The position numbers were made by a program, and so were the translations under genes. A DNA stretch of 64,000 nt from Kordiimonas laminariae (GTDB lineage: Bacteria > Pseudomonadota > Alphaproteobacteria > Sphingomonadales > Kordiimonadaceae). Where the stretch lies: positions 606,796 through 670,795 of the forward strand of contig NZ_JAKQZA010000001.1 of the NCBI RefSeq assembly GCF_023008165.1, in the 5' to 3' direction. Within the stretch, counting starts at the first letter, position 1. Every line of letters begins with the position of its first letter. The notes under the pieces were generated by a model that saw only the letters and a list, made by a program, of their open reading frames with translations, ran no database searches and was not told the origin of the DNA. Shown piece by piece: positions 39,310 through 48,492 of the stretch.

Positions 39310-39350
39310 TTGACTCACTTGGCCAATCGATAATAATAATGATTATTATT
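39310..39350 (+). promoter_or_regulatory. Promoter with a perfect 19-bp Fur-like palindrome over the -10
   Basis: TTGACT (39310-39315) is a near-consensus -35. About 15-17 bases further, the -10 region falls within AATAATAATGATTATTATT (39332-39350), a perfect 9-1-9 palindrome that resembles the Fur consensus GATAATGATAATCATTATC. The ATG of the lipoprotein is at 39372, with GAGGGA 6 bases before it. The palindrome would allow a Fur-type repressor to block polymerase directly. Manganese- or iron-responsive homologues (Mur, Irr) are alternatives. Confidence 0.6.
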
Positions 39351-39371
39351 TTTCGCCTAGAGGGATTCATC

Positions 39372-40439
39372 ATGGCATTTTCCAGTTTTTCCGCCCCAGT
39401 ACGTGCTGGGGTATTTGCGCTTGCGGCATTTGGGCTTGCAGCATGCGCGAACCATACGGCACCTGCCGCTACATCTTCAGTGCAGAACTCAGAAGCACAG
39501 GTCATTAAAACCTTCGAGCAAGATAGGGCTGCCATTCTCGCGATGGTTGGTGACTATAAAGTGACCTTCGATTTTCGTGAGACGGTTTCTTTCAAAGACG
39601 GATATGAAATCAAAAAGCCGAAGCTTTCCGGCGGCCACGAAATGGTACGTGTAATCGAAGATACGGGCACCTATATTGCTCTTCAGCATATTCTGATTGT
39701 AGGCGACGGTGAGAAAATGCCGGTTATGCCAATCAAACACTGGCGTCAGGACTGGATTTACGAACCTACAAGCATCATGGAATATGCGGGTGCAAACATC
39801 TGGGAAAAGCGTGAACTGACAGAAGCAGAACGCGCAGGCAAATGGGCACAGGTTGTTTACCAGGTTGATGATGCACCGCGTTATGCAGCTGTTGCCGCTT
39901 GGGACCATACAAACGGTTCACCAGCTTGGACCTCCCCAAAAAGCTGGCGTCCACTTCCACGCCGTGACGCTACTAAGCGCGATGATTACCACACAATTTC
40001 TGCCGTAAACCGCCATGCAATTACACCAAACGGCTGGGTGCACGAGCAAGATAACGCCAAGATTATTATTGATGGTAACAACACAGAGGTTCTCGTGCAT
40101 GAGATTGGCCTGAACACTTACAAGAAATTTGGTGATTTCCGCACTGATGTAGGCACTGATTACTGGGAAAAAACCGAAGGCTTGTGGACAGCAGTTCGAG
40201 CAGAATGGGATAAGCTTTTCGCCGAAAATGATACCGTTGCGCTTACTATTCTTGGTGAGCCTCAGGAAATGTATATGGCAATCCTCGGTGTCGCTGCTGA
40301 TCTTCAAGACGATAAAATCACTGAAGCAAAATCTATCGCAGATACTAAAGAGATTATGGCGGAATATATCACCACCAAACCACTATCGGCTGGTGACCGC
40401 TTGGCCGCTACCAGACAGGAAGAAGCTGCTTCCGATTAA
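39372..40439 (+). CDS. DUF6607-like lipoprotein, probably metal-regulated
   Basis: The signal peptide ends in a lipobox LAAC (ATG at 39372, GAGGGA 6 bases upstream); the earlier in-frame ATG at 39282 would include the promoter and palindrome. The mature protein (about 330 residues) has no Cys-rich or TonB features and matches my memory of DUF6607 proteins, whose function is not established. Conserved-looking blocks are KHWRQDWIYEP, MEYAGANIWEKRE and HEIGLNTYKKFGDF. The Fur-like site suggests a role in iron or another metal limitation. Single gene, convergent with the next one. Confidence 0.68.
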   Translation: MAFSSFSAPVRAGVFALAAFGLAACANHTAPAATSSVQNSEAQVIKTFEQDRAAILAMVGDYKVTFDFRETVSFKDGYEIKKPKLSGGHEMVRVIEDTGTYIALQHILIVGDGEKMPVMPIKHWRQDWIYEPTSIMEYAGANIWEKRELTEAERAGKWAQVVYQVDDAPRYAAVAAWDHTNGSPAWTSPKSWRPLPRRDATKRDDYHTISAVNRHAITPNGWVHEQDNAKIIIDGNNTEVLVHEIGLNTYKKFGDFRTDVGTDYWEKTEGLWTAVRAEWDKLFAENDTVALTILGEPQEMYMAILGVAADLQDDKITEAKSIADTKEIMAEYITTKPLSAGDRLAATRQEEAASD

Positions 40440-40448
40440 GATAAAAAT

Positions 40449-40480
40449 AAGGGCGAGCTAATTTGGTTTGCCCTTTCTTC
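40449..40480. terminator. Probable bidirectional terminator between DUF6607 and serine hydrolase genes
   Basis: AAGGGC (40449-40454) pairs with GCCCTT (40470-40475) around a 15-base loop. It is followed by TTTCTTCC on the plus strand and by TTATTTTTAT on the minus strand. It lies between two convergent stops. Confidence 0.55.
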
Positions 40481-40483
40481 CTT

Positions 40484-41836
40484 TTAGGATATTGCATCCA
40501 GTATCTGGCGCATCTGCTCATTTTTCGGGTAGGCATTATCCGCATTCCATCCAAGACGCACGATAATGGTATTCTCACTTGGGAACATCATCACCATCTG
40601 ATCACGGCTACCAAGCATGGCATAGGTATCAGCCGGCAGGTCAGGCCATCGCGCTTCCTCATTCCCGTAATTCAACCAGAACTGATAGCCGTAGCCCTTG
40701 TTGTTTTCCGTGTGATTTGGTGTTAGCGCGCGCTTCACCCACGCTTCTGTCACAATACGGTAGCCGTTTAGTTCACCACCATTCAGCATTAACTGCCCTA
40801 CACGCGCCCAATCTCTGGCGCTTGAAAGCATGAAAGAACCACCCATCAAAACACCCTGCGGGTCTGTTTCAAAGAGCGTATCCCGCATTCCCATTGGTTT
40901 CAGGAAAGTACCATATAGATAATCAAGGTTAGCCTGCGCGCCACCATTCTTTTCAAACACAAGGCGTGAAAGTAGGTTCGATGTGCCTGATGAATATTGG
41001 TAACGCGTGCCAGGTACTGCAACCAGCGGCACATCAAGCCCAAGGGCCGAGCCGCTGTTTTCTGTGAACAACAAACGGGTTACAGTTTCACCCGGCTGAT
41101 AGGTTTCCGCGAGATCAAGGCCTGATGCCATATGGAGCATATCATCAAGAGAAATTTCCTTGCGTTCATCCCCACCCCAGTTTTCAAATACGGGCTTATG
41201 AGCAGGATCAATAAGACCGCGCATTTCCATGTTACCGACCATAATGGCATTCATGCTTTTGGTCATAGACCAACCAAAAAGCCTACTTTTTGCGTCGAAG
41301 CCTTCAGCATAAGTTTCTGCAATAACCTGCCCGTCTTTCACCACGAGATACGCTCGCGTCTGAAGGCCAGCCACATTATCTTTTACGATCAGGCTTTCCA
41401 GAACCGCCTGCACTTTGGCATCGGGTGCAAGCGCCTTATTCCCCATAGGCCACAGAGCATTTGGTTCATTCTCAAAATTTGGGATCGTTAATCGATCAAG
41501 AGCTGATGTATCGCCAATATCCAACGCGCAACCCAAGCCGTCCCGGTAAGAAGCCGATGTTACATCAAGGCCCAGAAATTCTGCACTTACGCGTTTTTCA
41601 CTGTCATCATACGTAATATCAAGCTCAGCCAATAGCGGAGAATAGCTACCAAGATCGCTAAGGTTCTGCTCAGCCCCAATGCCGGAAACATATTTCGCAG
41701 AGCAGGCAACCATCGCACCCATCCCAGTTACCATGGCTGGCGCATTTGATACATAGGCTGGCGTGATACCCGAAGCATATGAAGCCACCGCCAATACGCC
41801 TACCGCACCCAACGGAATTTTCCACCATTTGCTCAT
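40484..41836 (-). CDS. Serine hydrolase, class C beta-lactamase/DD-peptidase fold
   Basis: An N-terminal membrane segment or signal (GAVGVLAVASYASGI) is followed by about 110 residues of unassigned sequence, then a beta-lactamase-related catalytic domain. The active-site SxxK is Ser190-Met-Thr-Lys193 (GWSMTKS), and a tyrosine motif lies at QYSSGTSN. Proteins of this group are usually esterases, DD-peptidases or amide hydrolases and seldom true antibiotic-resistance enzymes. Length 450. Nothing in the neighbourhood assigns a substrate. Confidence 0.82.
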   Translation of the reverse strand: MSKWWKIPLGAVGVLAVASYASGITPAYVSNAPAMVTGMGAMVACSAKYVSGIGAEQNLSDLGSYSPLLAELDITYDDSEKRVSAEFLGLDVTSASYRDGLGCALDIGDTSALDRLTIPNFENEPNALWPMGNKALAPDAKVQAVLESLIVKDNVAGLQTRAYLVVKDGQVIAETYAEGFDAKSRLFGWSMTKSMNAIMVGNMEMRGLIDPAHKPVFENWGGDERKEISLDDMLHMASGLDLAETYQPGETVTRLLFTENSGSALGLDVPLVAVPGTRYQYSSGTSNLLSRLVFEKNGGAQANLDYLYGTFLKPMGMRDTLFETDPQGVLMGGSFMLSSARDWARVGQLMLNGGELNGYRIVTEAWVKRALTPNHTENNKGYGYQFWLNYGNEEARWPDLPADTYAMLGSRDQMVMMFPSENTIIVRLGWNADNAYPKNEQMRQILDAIS

Positions 41837-42077
41837 ACATACCTCACAGATTTATTGAACGAATGACACTATATCTTTTAAAGGCGCAGGCAAGTGTTAA
41901 CGCACCTGCCAATACCTTCCGACATTCATCATCTATCCCTGCCTAAGGCTGAGAGAAAACCTGTGTTGGCAATTTATTATCCACATCATGACCTTGATCA
42001 CGGACACACCTATAAAGAGCAAGATATATTTAAAAGGTAGTTTCAAGTATATCCTTCCACTCAAAGACTGGTGATAT

Positions 42078-42539
42078 ATGTCTCTAACACTAGAAGAAGC
42101 TACGTCTCTTTCCTGTAATTGCGGCTTACGAGCAATATCATTTGGTGGTGCAGGCATGATCCTTGGTGATCTACTGTTTCCTATAAACCACCATGCTCTG
42201 CATTCAGGGGCAATTTCGCTTATTCTGTTTAGCGGCATGACAATCGGCATGCTGCTGTTCTGCATACCTGCCTGCCTCAAAGCAGGCCTCTGCCTTAAAC
42301 ACCACTTTAATCGGCTACAGATCATTACCATTCACACGATCGGCGCTATTACGATGTTTGCAGGCATGATGCTCGCCGGCGATCTGGCAAGTTTTCATTT
42401 CATGGAAGAAACAGTTTTTAACAGCGTTGTTCTTAACGCTGCGATGATTGCTGGCATGGGTATTGGTACCTGTGCCGGCTATTTGTTGAGTGTAACCATC
42501 CTTAACCAAAGCAATCAGTGGTTCAACGCACAAACATAA
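42078..42539 (+). CDS. Small membrane protein of unknown function, upstream of tyrosinase
   Basis: A 153-residue protein with four predicted transmembrane helices (roughly residues 18-36, 45-67, 85-105 and 118-143), rich in Met, His and Gly. The N-terminal soluble part has a CNC motif. I do not recognise the family. It ends 13 bases before the tyrosinase gene on the same strand, so the two are probably cotranscribed. The His/Met/Cys content would suit a copper-handling role, but that is speculation. Confidence 0.6.
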   Translation: MSLTLEEATSLSCNCGLRAISFGGAGMILGDLLFPINHHALHSGAISLILFSGMTIGMLLFCIPACLKAGLCLKHHFNRLQIITIHTIGAITMFAGMMLAGDLASFHFMEETVFNSVVLNAAMIAGMGIGTCAGYLLSVTILNQSNQWFNAQT

Positions 42540-42552
42540 AAGGGGGCCTCCA

Positions 42553-44034
42553 ATGACCGATCCAGTAATTCAAAATCCTACATGGTATGCCGATATACGG
42601 TATTTCTTTTCAGAGATTGATATCAAACATATGCGCTCATTTGGGCTGGAACTAGGTACGTATGAAGGTGTTAAAACAAACGCCAGCAACATTTATGCGC
42701 AGGTATCAGCCAAACATATGCCTCCTGGTGACCCATGGAGCGATAATAAAATTAAGAGCTTCCTGAACTGGATGATTAATAACTACCCCATGGGAACTGC
42801 GCCAACCACCAACCTTCTAGCCGCAACCAACACAGCTCCGGCAACTAGAATTCGAAAAGAAGTAAGAGAACTTTCAGACGCGGAAGTAACAAACTTAATT
42901 AAAGCCTTTAAAGGCATCTTGGGCAAAGACACTTCTGACCCGAACAGTTATTTCGTTCAAGCCGGTTACCACTGGTTCCCCGGACCTAACCTTTATTGCC
43001 AGCATCATGTGAACAACTATAACCCTTGGCACCGAGCTTACCTACACAGCTTTGAAAACGCACTTCGGTCGGTTCCCGGCTGTGAGAATGTAACTCTTCC
43101 ATATTGGGATTTCGGAAACACCAGTGAGTTCCCCGATTTATTTACTAAGGAACCTTTTGCATCATACACTTTGCCAGAAGCCGTCTCTGCCAATTATCAA
43201 AAAGGCTATGCCACCTCTCGGTTTGCTGTTTCTCACATTCTTGAGGGTTTTAAAAACCAGGTACAGCCACAAACACTCTTTGCCTTGAAGCAAAAAACCT
43301 GGGAGCTATTCAATGGTTTCAATGCCCAAGGTTATTACGGCATTATTGGCGGCCATGATGATGGCCATGTAACCACAGGGCCAACAATGGCTGATCAAGG
43401 AGTAGCCGCATTTGATCCTATTTTCTGGTTTTTCCATGCGAACTGGGATCGTCTGTGGTGGAAATGGCAGCAAGAAATGCAAGCTACAACACTAGAAACT
43501 TTCATCAGCACAGTTACCGATGCAAGCAACCTGGCCTTCTTCCAGGTTCCTGCCCTGGAAGTTCTGCCGCCATTCGAACAGAAAACTACTGAAGTCATCG
43601 ATTTGGCGGCTAATTTGGATACTGATTACCAACATCCGGCAAGCGAAACTCTCACCACCGAAAAAGCGCTGCGGTTCTTTGGTTCTCTTCCAGCGACAAA
43701 CGCAATTTCCATCGATGTCGATAATACCTCCGTTCGTGTGAAAGGCATTAACAGGCTTAAAATTCCTGGCAGCTTTATCGTACGCCTACAGAAAAACGGC
43801 GAAGATATCGCATGGAAGGGTTTCTTCCAGCCTGCGGAACCTGAAACCTGTACAAACTGTAGCGCGAATGCTCTCATCAACATGGATTTCCGCCTGCCAA
43901 TAAGCAAAGTAGAGGGCGGCAAATTGGGAATTGTTATTGAACCCATGGATAAGGAAATGACTGGGGACAGGATTTCCCTGAAAGCTGTTGGTGACCCAAC
44001 CATTCATGCTCGTCTTCTTGTAACGGACGAATAG
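42553..44034 (+). CDS. Tyrosinase-like type-3 copper oxidase
   Basis: A binuclear copper enzyme oxidising phenols or o-diphenols. CuA ligands are His140, His151 (or 152) and His160 (WHRAYLH). CuB ligands are His268, His272 (GGHDDGH) and His295 (FFHANWDRLWW). Cys149-x-His151 matches the Cys-His thioether arrangement seen in fungal tyrosinases and plant polyphenol oxidases. The C-terminal 130 residues form a separate domain with a CTNC motif, as in longer tyrosinases where this domain shields the active site. There is no signal peptide. GGGGG lies about 7 bases before the ATG. It follows a small membrane protein gene after 13 bases. Confidence 0.88.
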   Translation: MTDPVIQNPTWYADIRYFFSEIDIKHMRSFGLELGTYEGVKTNASNIYAQVSAKHMPPGDPWSDNKIKSFLNWMINNYPMGTAPTTNLLAATNTAPATRIRKEVRELSDAEVTNLIKAFKGILGKDTSDPNSYFVQAGYHWFPGPNLYCQHHVNNYNPWHRAYLHSFENALRSVPGCENVTLPYWDFGNTSEFPDLFTKEPFASYTLPEAVSANYQKGYATSRFAVSHILEGFKNQVQPQTLFALKQKTWELFNGFNAQGYYGIIGGHDDGHVTTGPTMADQGVAAFDPIFWFFHANWDRLWWKWQQEMQATTLETFISTVTDASNLAFFQVPALEVLPPFEQKTTEVIDLAANLDTDYQHPASETLTTEKALRFFGSLPATNAISIDVDNTSVRVKGINRLKIPGSFIVRLQKNGEDIAWKGFFQPAEPETCTNCSANALINMDFRLPISKVEGGKLGIVIEPMDKEMTGDRISLKAVGDPTIHARLLVTDE

Positions 44035-44047
44035 TTTACAGCCCTTA

Positions 44048-44072
44048 GCAGGGCAGTTGTTTTCTGCCCTGC
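44048..44072. terminator. Hairpin between tyrosinase and SAHH-like genes
   Basis: GCAGGGCAG, loop TTGTTTT, CTGCCCTGC: a perfect 9-bp GC-rich stem between two convergent stops. Neither strand has a good T-run after it, so it may act as an RNA 3'-end stabiliser or a weak terminator. Confidence 0.45.
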
Positions 44073-44081
44073 CCTACCATC

Positions 44082-45290
44082 TTATACTTTAGCCCAATAT
44101 TTAAGAGCACCTTCGGCAACAAGATTTTCAATATCATGAGGTACAATTTGCGGTGTGCTTTCATAATCTGTTGCGCACAGAGCAAGTCGTTCCAGGCTCA
44201 GTGCCTGCAAAGCGAGGCCAAGGTCCATAATCTCAATCGGATTACCATCGCCAGCTGCCAGATTAACCGGGTTACCACCTGCCAGCAGATAAAGCGTTTT
44301 ATCATCACTCACGGTGTGCGCTGTTATATGTTCTCTGATTTCAGAGGTAGCAACAGACATATGGGCCAATGCATCAATATTTATTTCATTAGCGAAATGA
44401 CCTGCATTAGCGATGATGGCTTTATCTTGCATCACTGCAAAATGCTCAGCACCTAAAACACCGCTTTCACCGGTGACGGTAATCACGAGGTCAGCAACCG
44501 AAACTGCATTCATAAGATCGGCGGTTTGGAACCCTTCGAGGTGTGCTTCAAGGCGTGTGAGTGGGTTCGCATCAACCACCACCACATGTGCGCCCAGGCC
44601 CCTGAGCCGCTGCGCTACACCAGAGCCACAATAACCATATCCAATAACTACAGCCCTTTTCCCGTGCAGCATGATGTTGGTGGCCCGCATAATGCCGTCA
44701 ACCACGCTGGAGCCCACACCAAAACGGTTTTCAACAATCCGCTTTGCTTGCGTATCATTGATTACGAAGGTTGGAAAATTACCTGTCAGTTCCTCTCTAC
44801 GAATACGGTTAGCACCAGTCGTGGTTTCCTCTGTCGCTCCAACTAGGCAGGTTTGCAGATGAGAAAACTCAGAGTTTTGGTAGATCAAATGATGCAAATC
44901 CCCACCGTTATCGGCGATCAGATCGGGAGTAAATTCCAACACGTGCTCACAGTAGGATAGGTGCTCCTCAAAGCTTTCATTTTTACGAGTAAACACGGAT
45001 ATGCCCATATCAGCGACAAGAGCTGCGGCGGTATCATCCTGTGTGGTGCCCGGGCTGCCAGTAATGGCTATTTCTGCACCGCCCTTGCGGAGTGCTTCGA
45101 GCCAAACCCCGGTTTTGGCTTCTAGATGCAGGCAAATGGAAATGGATTTGCCTTGGAAAGGTTTTTCGCGCTCAAACCTTTCACCAATTGAATGTGTGAT
45201 AGGCATGTTTGCCCGCGCCCATTCAATGCGCTTGCGGCCACTGGGGGCCAAATTGATATCTTCTATTTCATACGTTTTTTCATAGTTCAC
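44082..45290 (-). CDS. Adenosylhomocysteinase-like protein, short form
   Basis: The NAD-dependent SAHH fold is clear: ADNGGDL, GATEETTTGANRI, the Lys in NDTQAKRIVEN, and the Rossmann motif GYGYCGSGVAQRLRGLGA. At 402 residues it lacks the roughly 40-residue insertion of the long bacterial form and resembles short, archaeal-type sequences. Two things are unusual: in the usual Asp-Asn pair after the catalytic Lys the Asp is Glu (IVENRFG), and the C-terminus (ALKYWAKV) lacks the Lys/Tyr tail that contacts NAD in long-form enzymes. It may be a divergent paralogue acting on a related thioether nucleoside; a normal SAHH may exist elsewhere. No methionine-cycle genes adjoin. Confidence 0.8.
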   Translation of the reverse strand: MNYEKTYEIEDINLAPSGRKRIEWARANMPITHSIGERFEREKPFQGKSISICLHLEAKTGVWLEALRKGGAEIAITGSPGTTQDDTAAALVADMGISVFTRKNESFEEHLSYCEHVLEFTPDLIADNGGDLHHLIYQNSEFSHLQTCLVGATEETTTGANRIRREELTGNFPTFVINDTQAKRIVENRFGVGSSVVDGIMRATNIMLHGKRAVVIGYGYCGSGVAQRLRGLGAHVVVVDANPLTRLEAHLEGFQTADLMNAVSVADLVITVTGESGVLGAEHFAVMQDKAIIANAGHFANEINIDALAHMSVATSEIREHITAHTVSDDKTLYLLAGGNPVNLAAGDGNPIEIMDLGLALQALSLERLALCATDYESTPQIVPHDIENLVAEGALKYWAKV

Positions 45291-45490
45291 GTTCGTCCCT
45301 TCAAGGCGCGTTATTTAGTGATTGATGGGTAGAGTATAAAGCCATCTTCCTTTATAGCCAATGAAGAGAATTAATAAACTTAGGTTTAATTGAATCTGAA
45401 CTCACAACATCTAAATATTCTCTCATAAGTATAAAAACATACATGCGGCACCACATATAATGTGAACTCTAGACAGAGAGGATATGCACA

Positions 45491-46936
45491 ATGTGCAGAC
45501 TATTCTTATCTATGGCACTGCTGTGTGCAGTGTTTACCGCAGCGCCACTGAAAACCCGAGCGACAACCGAGAACCCTACCCAAGAGAAAATTGACAACTA
45601 CATCCGCGAAGTCATGACGGTCCATGGCATTCCCGGTATTGCCCTTGCTGTTATCAAAGACGGTAAGACTATCCACGAAGGATATTATGGCTATGCGAAC
45701 CTTGAACACCGCGTACCCGTTTCAGAAAATCAGATGTTCTGGGTGTATTCATCCACCAAGCTATTAACATCTGTTGCTGTTTTCCAGCTTATTGAGGAAG
45801 GCAAGCTTTCTGTGGAAACTTATGTCCACACCCTTTTCCCCAACTTTCCTGAGACGTGGAAAAAGGTACAGGTAAAGCACTTGCTCAGCTATTCCTCAGG
45901 CCTGCCGGATATTCTGGAACACCGATTAGCCTTCAAGGATTTAACCGAAGCTGAAATCATAGATCGGCTTGCGAAATACGATATGCAGTTCGAAACAGGC
46001 GCAAGGTACCGTTATAATCAAACCAACTTCTGGCTTCTAAGCCGAATTATCGCCAAGCTTTCCGGACAGAGTTTCGAAGATTTTGTCCTGTCCCACCAAC
46101 TCGAAAACACCAAATCAGCTCTTTTTAATTCCAATGCTTTCGAGGTTATCCCAAACCGAATTGTAAAATATAACTTTAACCGGACGTCAAAAACCTATGA
46201 ACGGCTTGATTTCAATGCTGGCCCCGTTGCACACAGCTCGAACGGGCTCAACATCAGTCTTAATGAGTTCATAAAATGGAATAATCGCCTTGATAAAGGC
46301 GAACTTCTAAAAAACAGCACCAAGCAGCAGATGTGGCAGCAGTTCCATTACAGCAACTCAGATCGCCGTTTCATGCACGGCTGGGATTATTATCCTCTTG
46401 CAGGCGTGGATAGCATCGGTTTCACGGGGGGCGGTGTTTCCAGCTTCAGGAAATTCCCAACAGAAGATCTCACCATCATCTATCTAAGCAATGGGTTTGA
46501 ATATCAGATTATCCACAACACGGTCATCAACCATGTTGCAAGCCTTGTGGATGAGAAACTGTATGACAAAAACAAACTTATCCACGAACAAGTCACAAAC
46601 AGCTTTTTAGCGTATGATTTTGATGATGCTATCGCACGTTACACGAAGCTGAAGGCCGATAATTCAGACATCAACATGGAAGCCATTGTCAATGATGTTG
46701 GCTATATGTTGATGCGTAAAAGAGATTTGGAAAGTGCTACCAAGCTGTTCGCAGTAAACGTTAAGGACTTTCCAAATTCCTGGAACACTTACGATAGCCT
46801 CGCAGATGCTTACGAACGTTCTGGCGATAAAGCACATGCCATCGAGTTTTACCGAAAAGCAACTGAGCATAACCCTGGCGCTGAACAGATGAAGCGCATT
46901 GAAGCTACTATCAAACGGCTGTCTGAAACCGAATAG
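45491..46936 (+). CDS. Exported serine hydrolase (beta-lactamase fold) with C-terminal TPR-like region
   Basis: The signal peptide runs to about residue 25. The catalytic domain has Ser87-Ser-Thr-Lys90 (SxxK) and a tyrosine motif YNQTN; a Gly-rich third motif GFTGGGVSS follows. Residues 375-480 look like helical repeats of the TPR type (YTKLKADNS, SWNTYDSLADAYERSGDKAHAIEFYRKATEHNP), a combination often seen in periplasmic beta-lactamase-related esterases and peptidases. Ends in a hairpin terminator. It is unrelated in sequence detail to the other beta-lactamase-fold gene at 40.5 kb. Confidence 0.85.
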   Translation: MCRLFLSMALLCAVFTAAPLKTRATTENPTQEKIDNYIREVMTVHGIPGIALAVIKDGKTIHEGYYGYANLEHRVPVSENQMFWVYSSTKLLTSVAVFQLIEEGKLSVETYVHTLFPNFPETWKKVQVKHLLSYSSGLPDILEHRLAFKDLTEAEIIDRLAKYDMQFETGARYRYNQTNFWLLSRIIAKLSGQSFEDFVLSHQLENTKSALFNSNAFEVIPNRIVKYNFNRTSKTYERLDFNAGPVAHSSNGLNISLNEFIKWNNRLDKGELLKNSTKQQMWQQFHYSNSDRRFMHGWDYYPLAGVDSIGFTGGGVSSFRKFPTEDLTIIYLSNGFEYQIIHNTVINHVASLVDEKLYDKNKLIHEQVTNSFLAYDFDDAIARYTKLKADNSDINMEAIVNDVGYMLMRKRDLESATKLFAVNVKDFPNSWNTYDSLADAYERSGDKAHAIEFYRKATEHNPGAEQMKRIEATIKRLSETE

Positions 46937-46943
46937 ATTTTAA

Positions 46944-46969
46944 AAAGGGCGCTATAGAAAGCGCCCTTT
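46944..46969. terminator. Bidirectional terminator
   Basis: AAAGGGCGCT and AGCGCCCTTT form a perfect 10-bp stem with a 6-base loop, followed by TCTTTATT on the plus strand and by AAAATCTATT context on the minus strand. It separates convergent stops at 46936 and 46975. Confidence 0.85.
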
Positions 46970-46974
46970 CTTTA

Positions 46975-47838
46975 TTAATTCAGTTTCTTCAGAAAAGCTT
47001 TCATCTTGGCAGTGCTATCCACACCCGCGTTTTTATTACCCTCATCAGTGCCGCCAATAGGATAATCCGGGTTTAGAAGGTGCCCTGCATCTGGATAATG
47101 TGCGTGGGAGCAACTACCGCCCACTGCTTCCATACGCTTGCAAACACCATCCGCCATCTTACCCGCTGGCCAGATTTCATCCATACCACCAGACATCAGT
47201 AAAACGGGGCTTGCTATATTTTCTGCGGAGATCACTGCTTTTTCTGCAAAGGTTTCCTGCTTTAAAGAAGCCTCATACAGATCAACAAGGGAGTTTATCT
47301 GAACACCCTGTGCAAATGGCACATGAGCCATTGGCTCTCCACCCACAGTCCAGCTGGACGATGGTATTTTCGTCCAATCTTTAAGGATACCAGCCCACAC
47401 AACGCTGCTTGGGGCAATTGCCATTACACCTTTATAAGAAGGATCACGCGAGGCAAGGAGAAGGGAAAGTTCTGCGCCTTTAGACCAACCTACAACAATC
47501 ACACCATCATCTTTTGTATCAGCGCGAGCCTGCAACCAATCTTTCGGTGCATCAAAATATTCAAGAGGGATTTCGTTCAGTTCCTGTGGCAGGCCTTCTT
47601 CCTTAAAGTAGGCTAAAGACAGAACCGGATATCCCATATCTGAAATTTTAGTAGCCAAATCTTTTGGTTTGCCGCCCTCTGAACCACCAAGTACCAACAC
47701 GCCATATTTCTTACCCTCGGCAGGCGCAAAATCAGCAACAAATTGATCCGTTTGAACTGAGTTAAAATCTGAAGCTTGGGCGGGAACCGCCATTGATACT
47801 GCTGCATAAGCCGCAGCAGCTACTAAAATCTTTTTCAT
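46975..47838 (-). CDS. Exported alpha/beta hydrolase, BAAT/dienelactone-hydrolase-like
   Basis: An N-terminal signal peptide (cleavage near AQASDF) is followed by a 265-residue hydrolase. The nucleophile is Ser119 in GWSKGAE, the acid is probably in GGMDEIWPA, and the base is His in PDAGHLL. LVLGGSEGGKPKDLA supplies the oxyanion loop. The pattern matches the C-terminal acyl-CoA thioesterase/BAAT hydrolase group, but the export signal argues against CoA esters as substrates. GAGGA lies 5 bases before the ATG. Single gene. Confidence 0.8.
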   Translation of the reverse strand: MKKILVAAAAYAAVSMAVPAQASDFNSVQTDQFVADFAPAEGKKYGVLVLGGSEGGKPKDLATKISDMGYPVLSLAYFKEEGLPQELNEIPLEYFDAPKDWLQARADTKDDGVIVVGWSKGAELSLLLASRDPSYKGVMAIAPSSVVWAGILKDWTKIPSSSWTVGGEPMAHVPFAQGVQINSLVDLYEASLKQETFAEKAVISAENIASPVLLMSGGMDEIWPAGKMADGVCKRMEAVGGSCSHAHYPDAGHLLNPDYPIGGTDEGNKNAGVDSTAKMKAFLKKLN

Positions 47839-47907
47839 AATATCCTCGCTGTATTTTTATATGTTATTATCTAAACATAAGTTCAGCGAGGGCCGTTACA
47901 AGGGCAG

Positions 47908-48378
47908 TTATTTCGCAATCCAATATTCAGTGATATTTATGATTTTCCCGTCTTTAAACCCAAACATTGCCAGTCTTGGTTCGGTCAGAATATTTTTCCC
48001 GTTCTCATCCTTGTAGGCACCAAGATATTCCACTGCCACAAACCTGTTGCCGTGAATTGTATGGATTATCTGTGTGATATTCTCAGGCCCGTCCTGATAT
48101 GCACCTGCTTCAAGGTTGCGAATAAACGCTTTGCGCCAAGTCGCCCTATCAAAATTCGCATCATATTCAGCATGAATATATTCTACATCTTCATGCATAT
48201 CACCGAGTAGCGCATCAATATCAGCCACTGTTGAGCCTTGCATACTCACTTTATCAAGGTGCGCAAAATAGGCCTGAATCTTTGATAATTGGCAGTCTTT
48301 AGAGCATTCATCGGTTGCACTAACCATCGATGAAAGATATAGGAACGGCAAAAGGGCCAACAGTTTCAAATACGACAT
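47908..48378 (-). CDS. Exported SnoaL/NTF2-like protein
   Basis: ATG 48378 has GGGGGA 5 bases upstream and begins a signal peptide (cleavage near VSATDE). The longer reading from 48516 overlaps the divergent rimO start and has no export signal ahead of it. The mature domain of about 135 residues has the NTF2-like layout: an N-terminal helix, DMHEDVEYIHAEYD, and a C-terminal strand pattern. Proteins of this fold are ligand-binding or small isomerase-like proteins; no catalytic set is evident. Two Cys (CSKDC) follow the cleavage site. It is followed by nothing on the same strand until the hydrolase at 47.8 kb. Confidence 0.7.
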   Translation of the reverse strand: MSYLKLLALLPFLYLSSMVSATDECSKDCQLSKIQAYFAHLDKVSMQGSTVADIDALLGDMHEDVEYIHAEYDANFDRATWRKAFIRNLEAGAYQDGPENITQIIHTIHGNRFVAVEYLGAYKDENGKNILTEPRLAMFGFKDGKIINITEYWIAK

Positions 48379-48492
48379 AGAATCCCCCACGTTATTTGCA
48401 CTTGTAAATAAGGCGTGGACTACACATTTGAAACATCGATGCGGTGTAATGGTTTGCTTTAGCGACCAACGGGTACCGCACAGAGAAATAAC

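Noticed and set aside
42553-45290. Tyrosinase and SAHH-like genes as one pathway operon
   Set aside because: They are convergent, with a hairpin between them, so they are not cotranscribed, and no metabolic link is evident.
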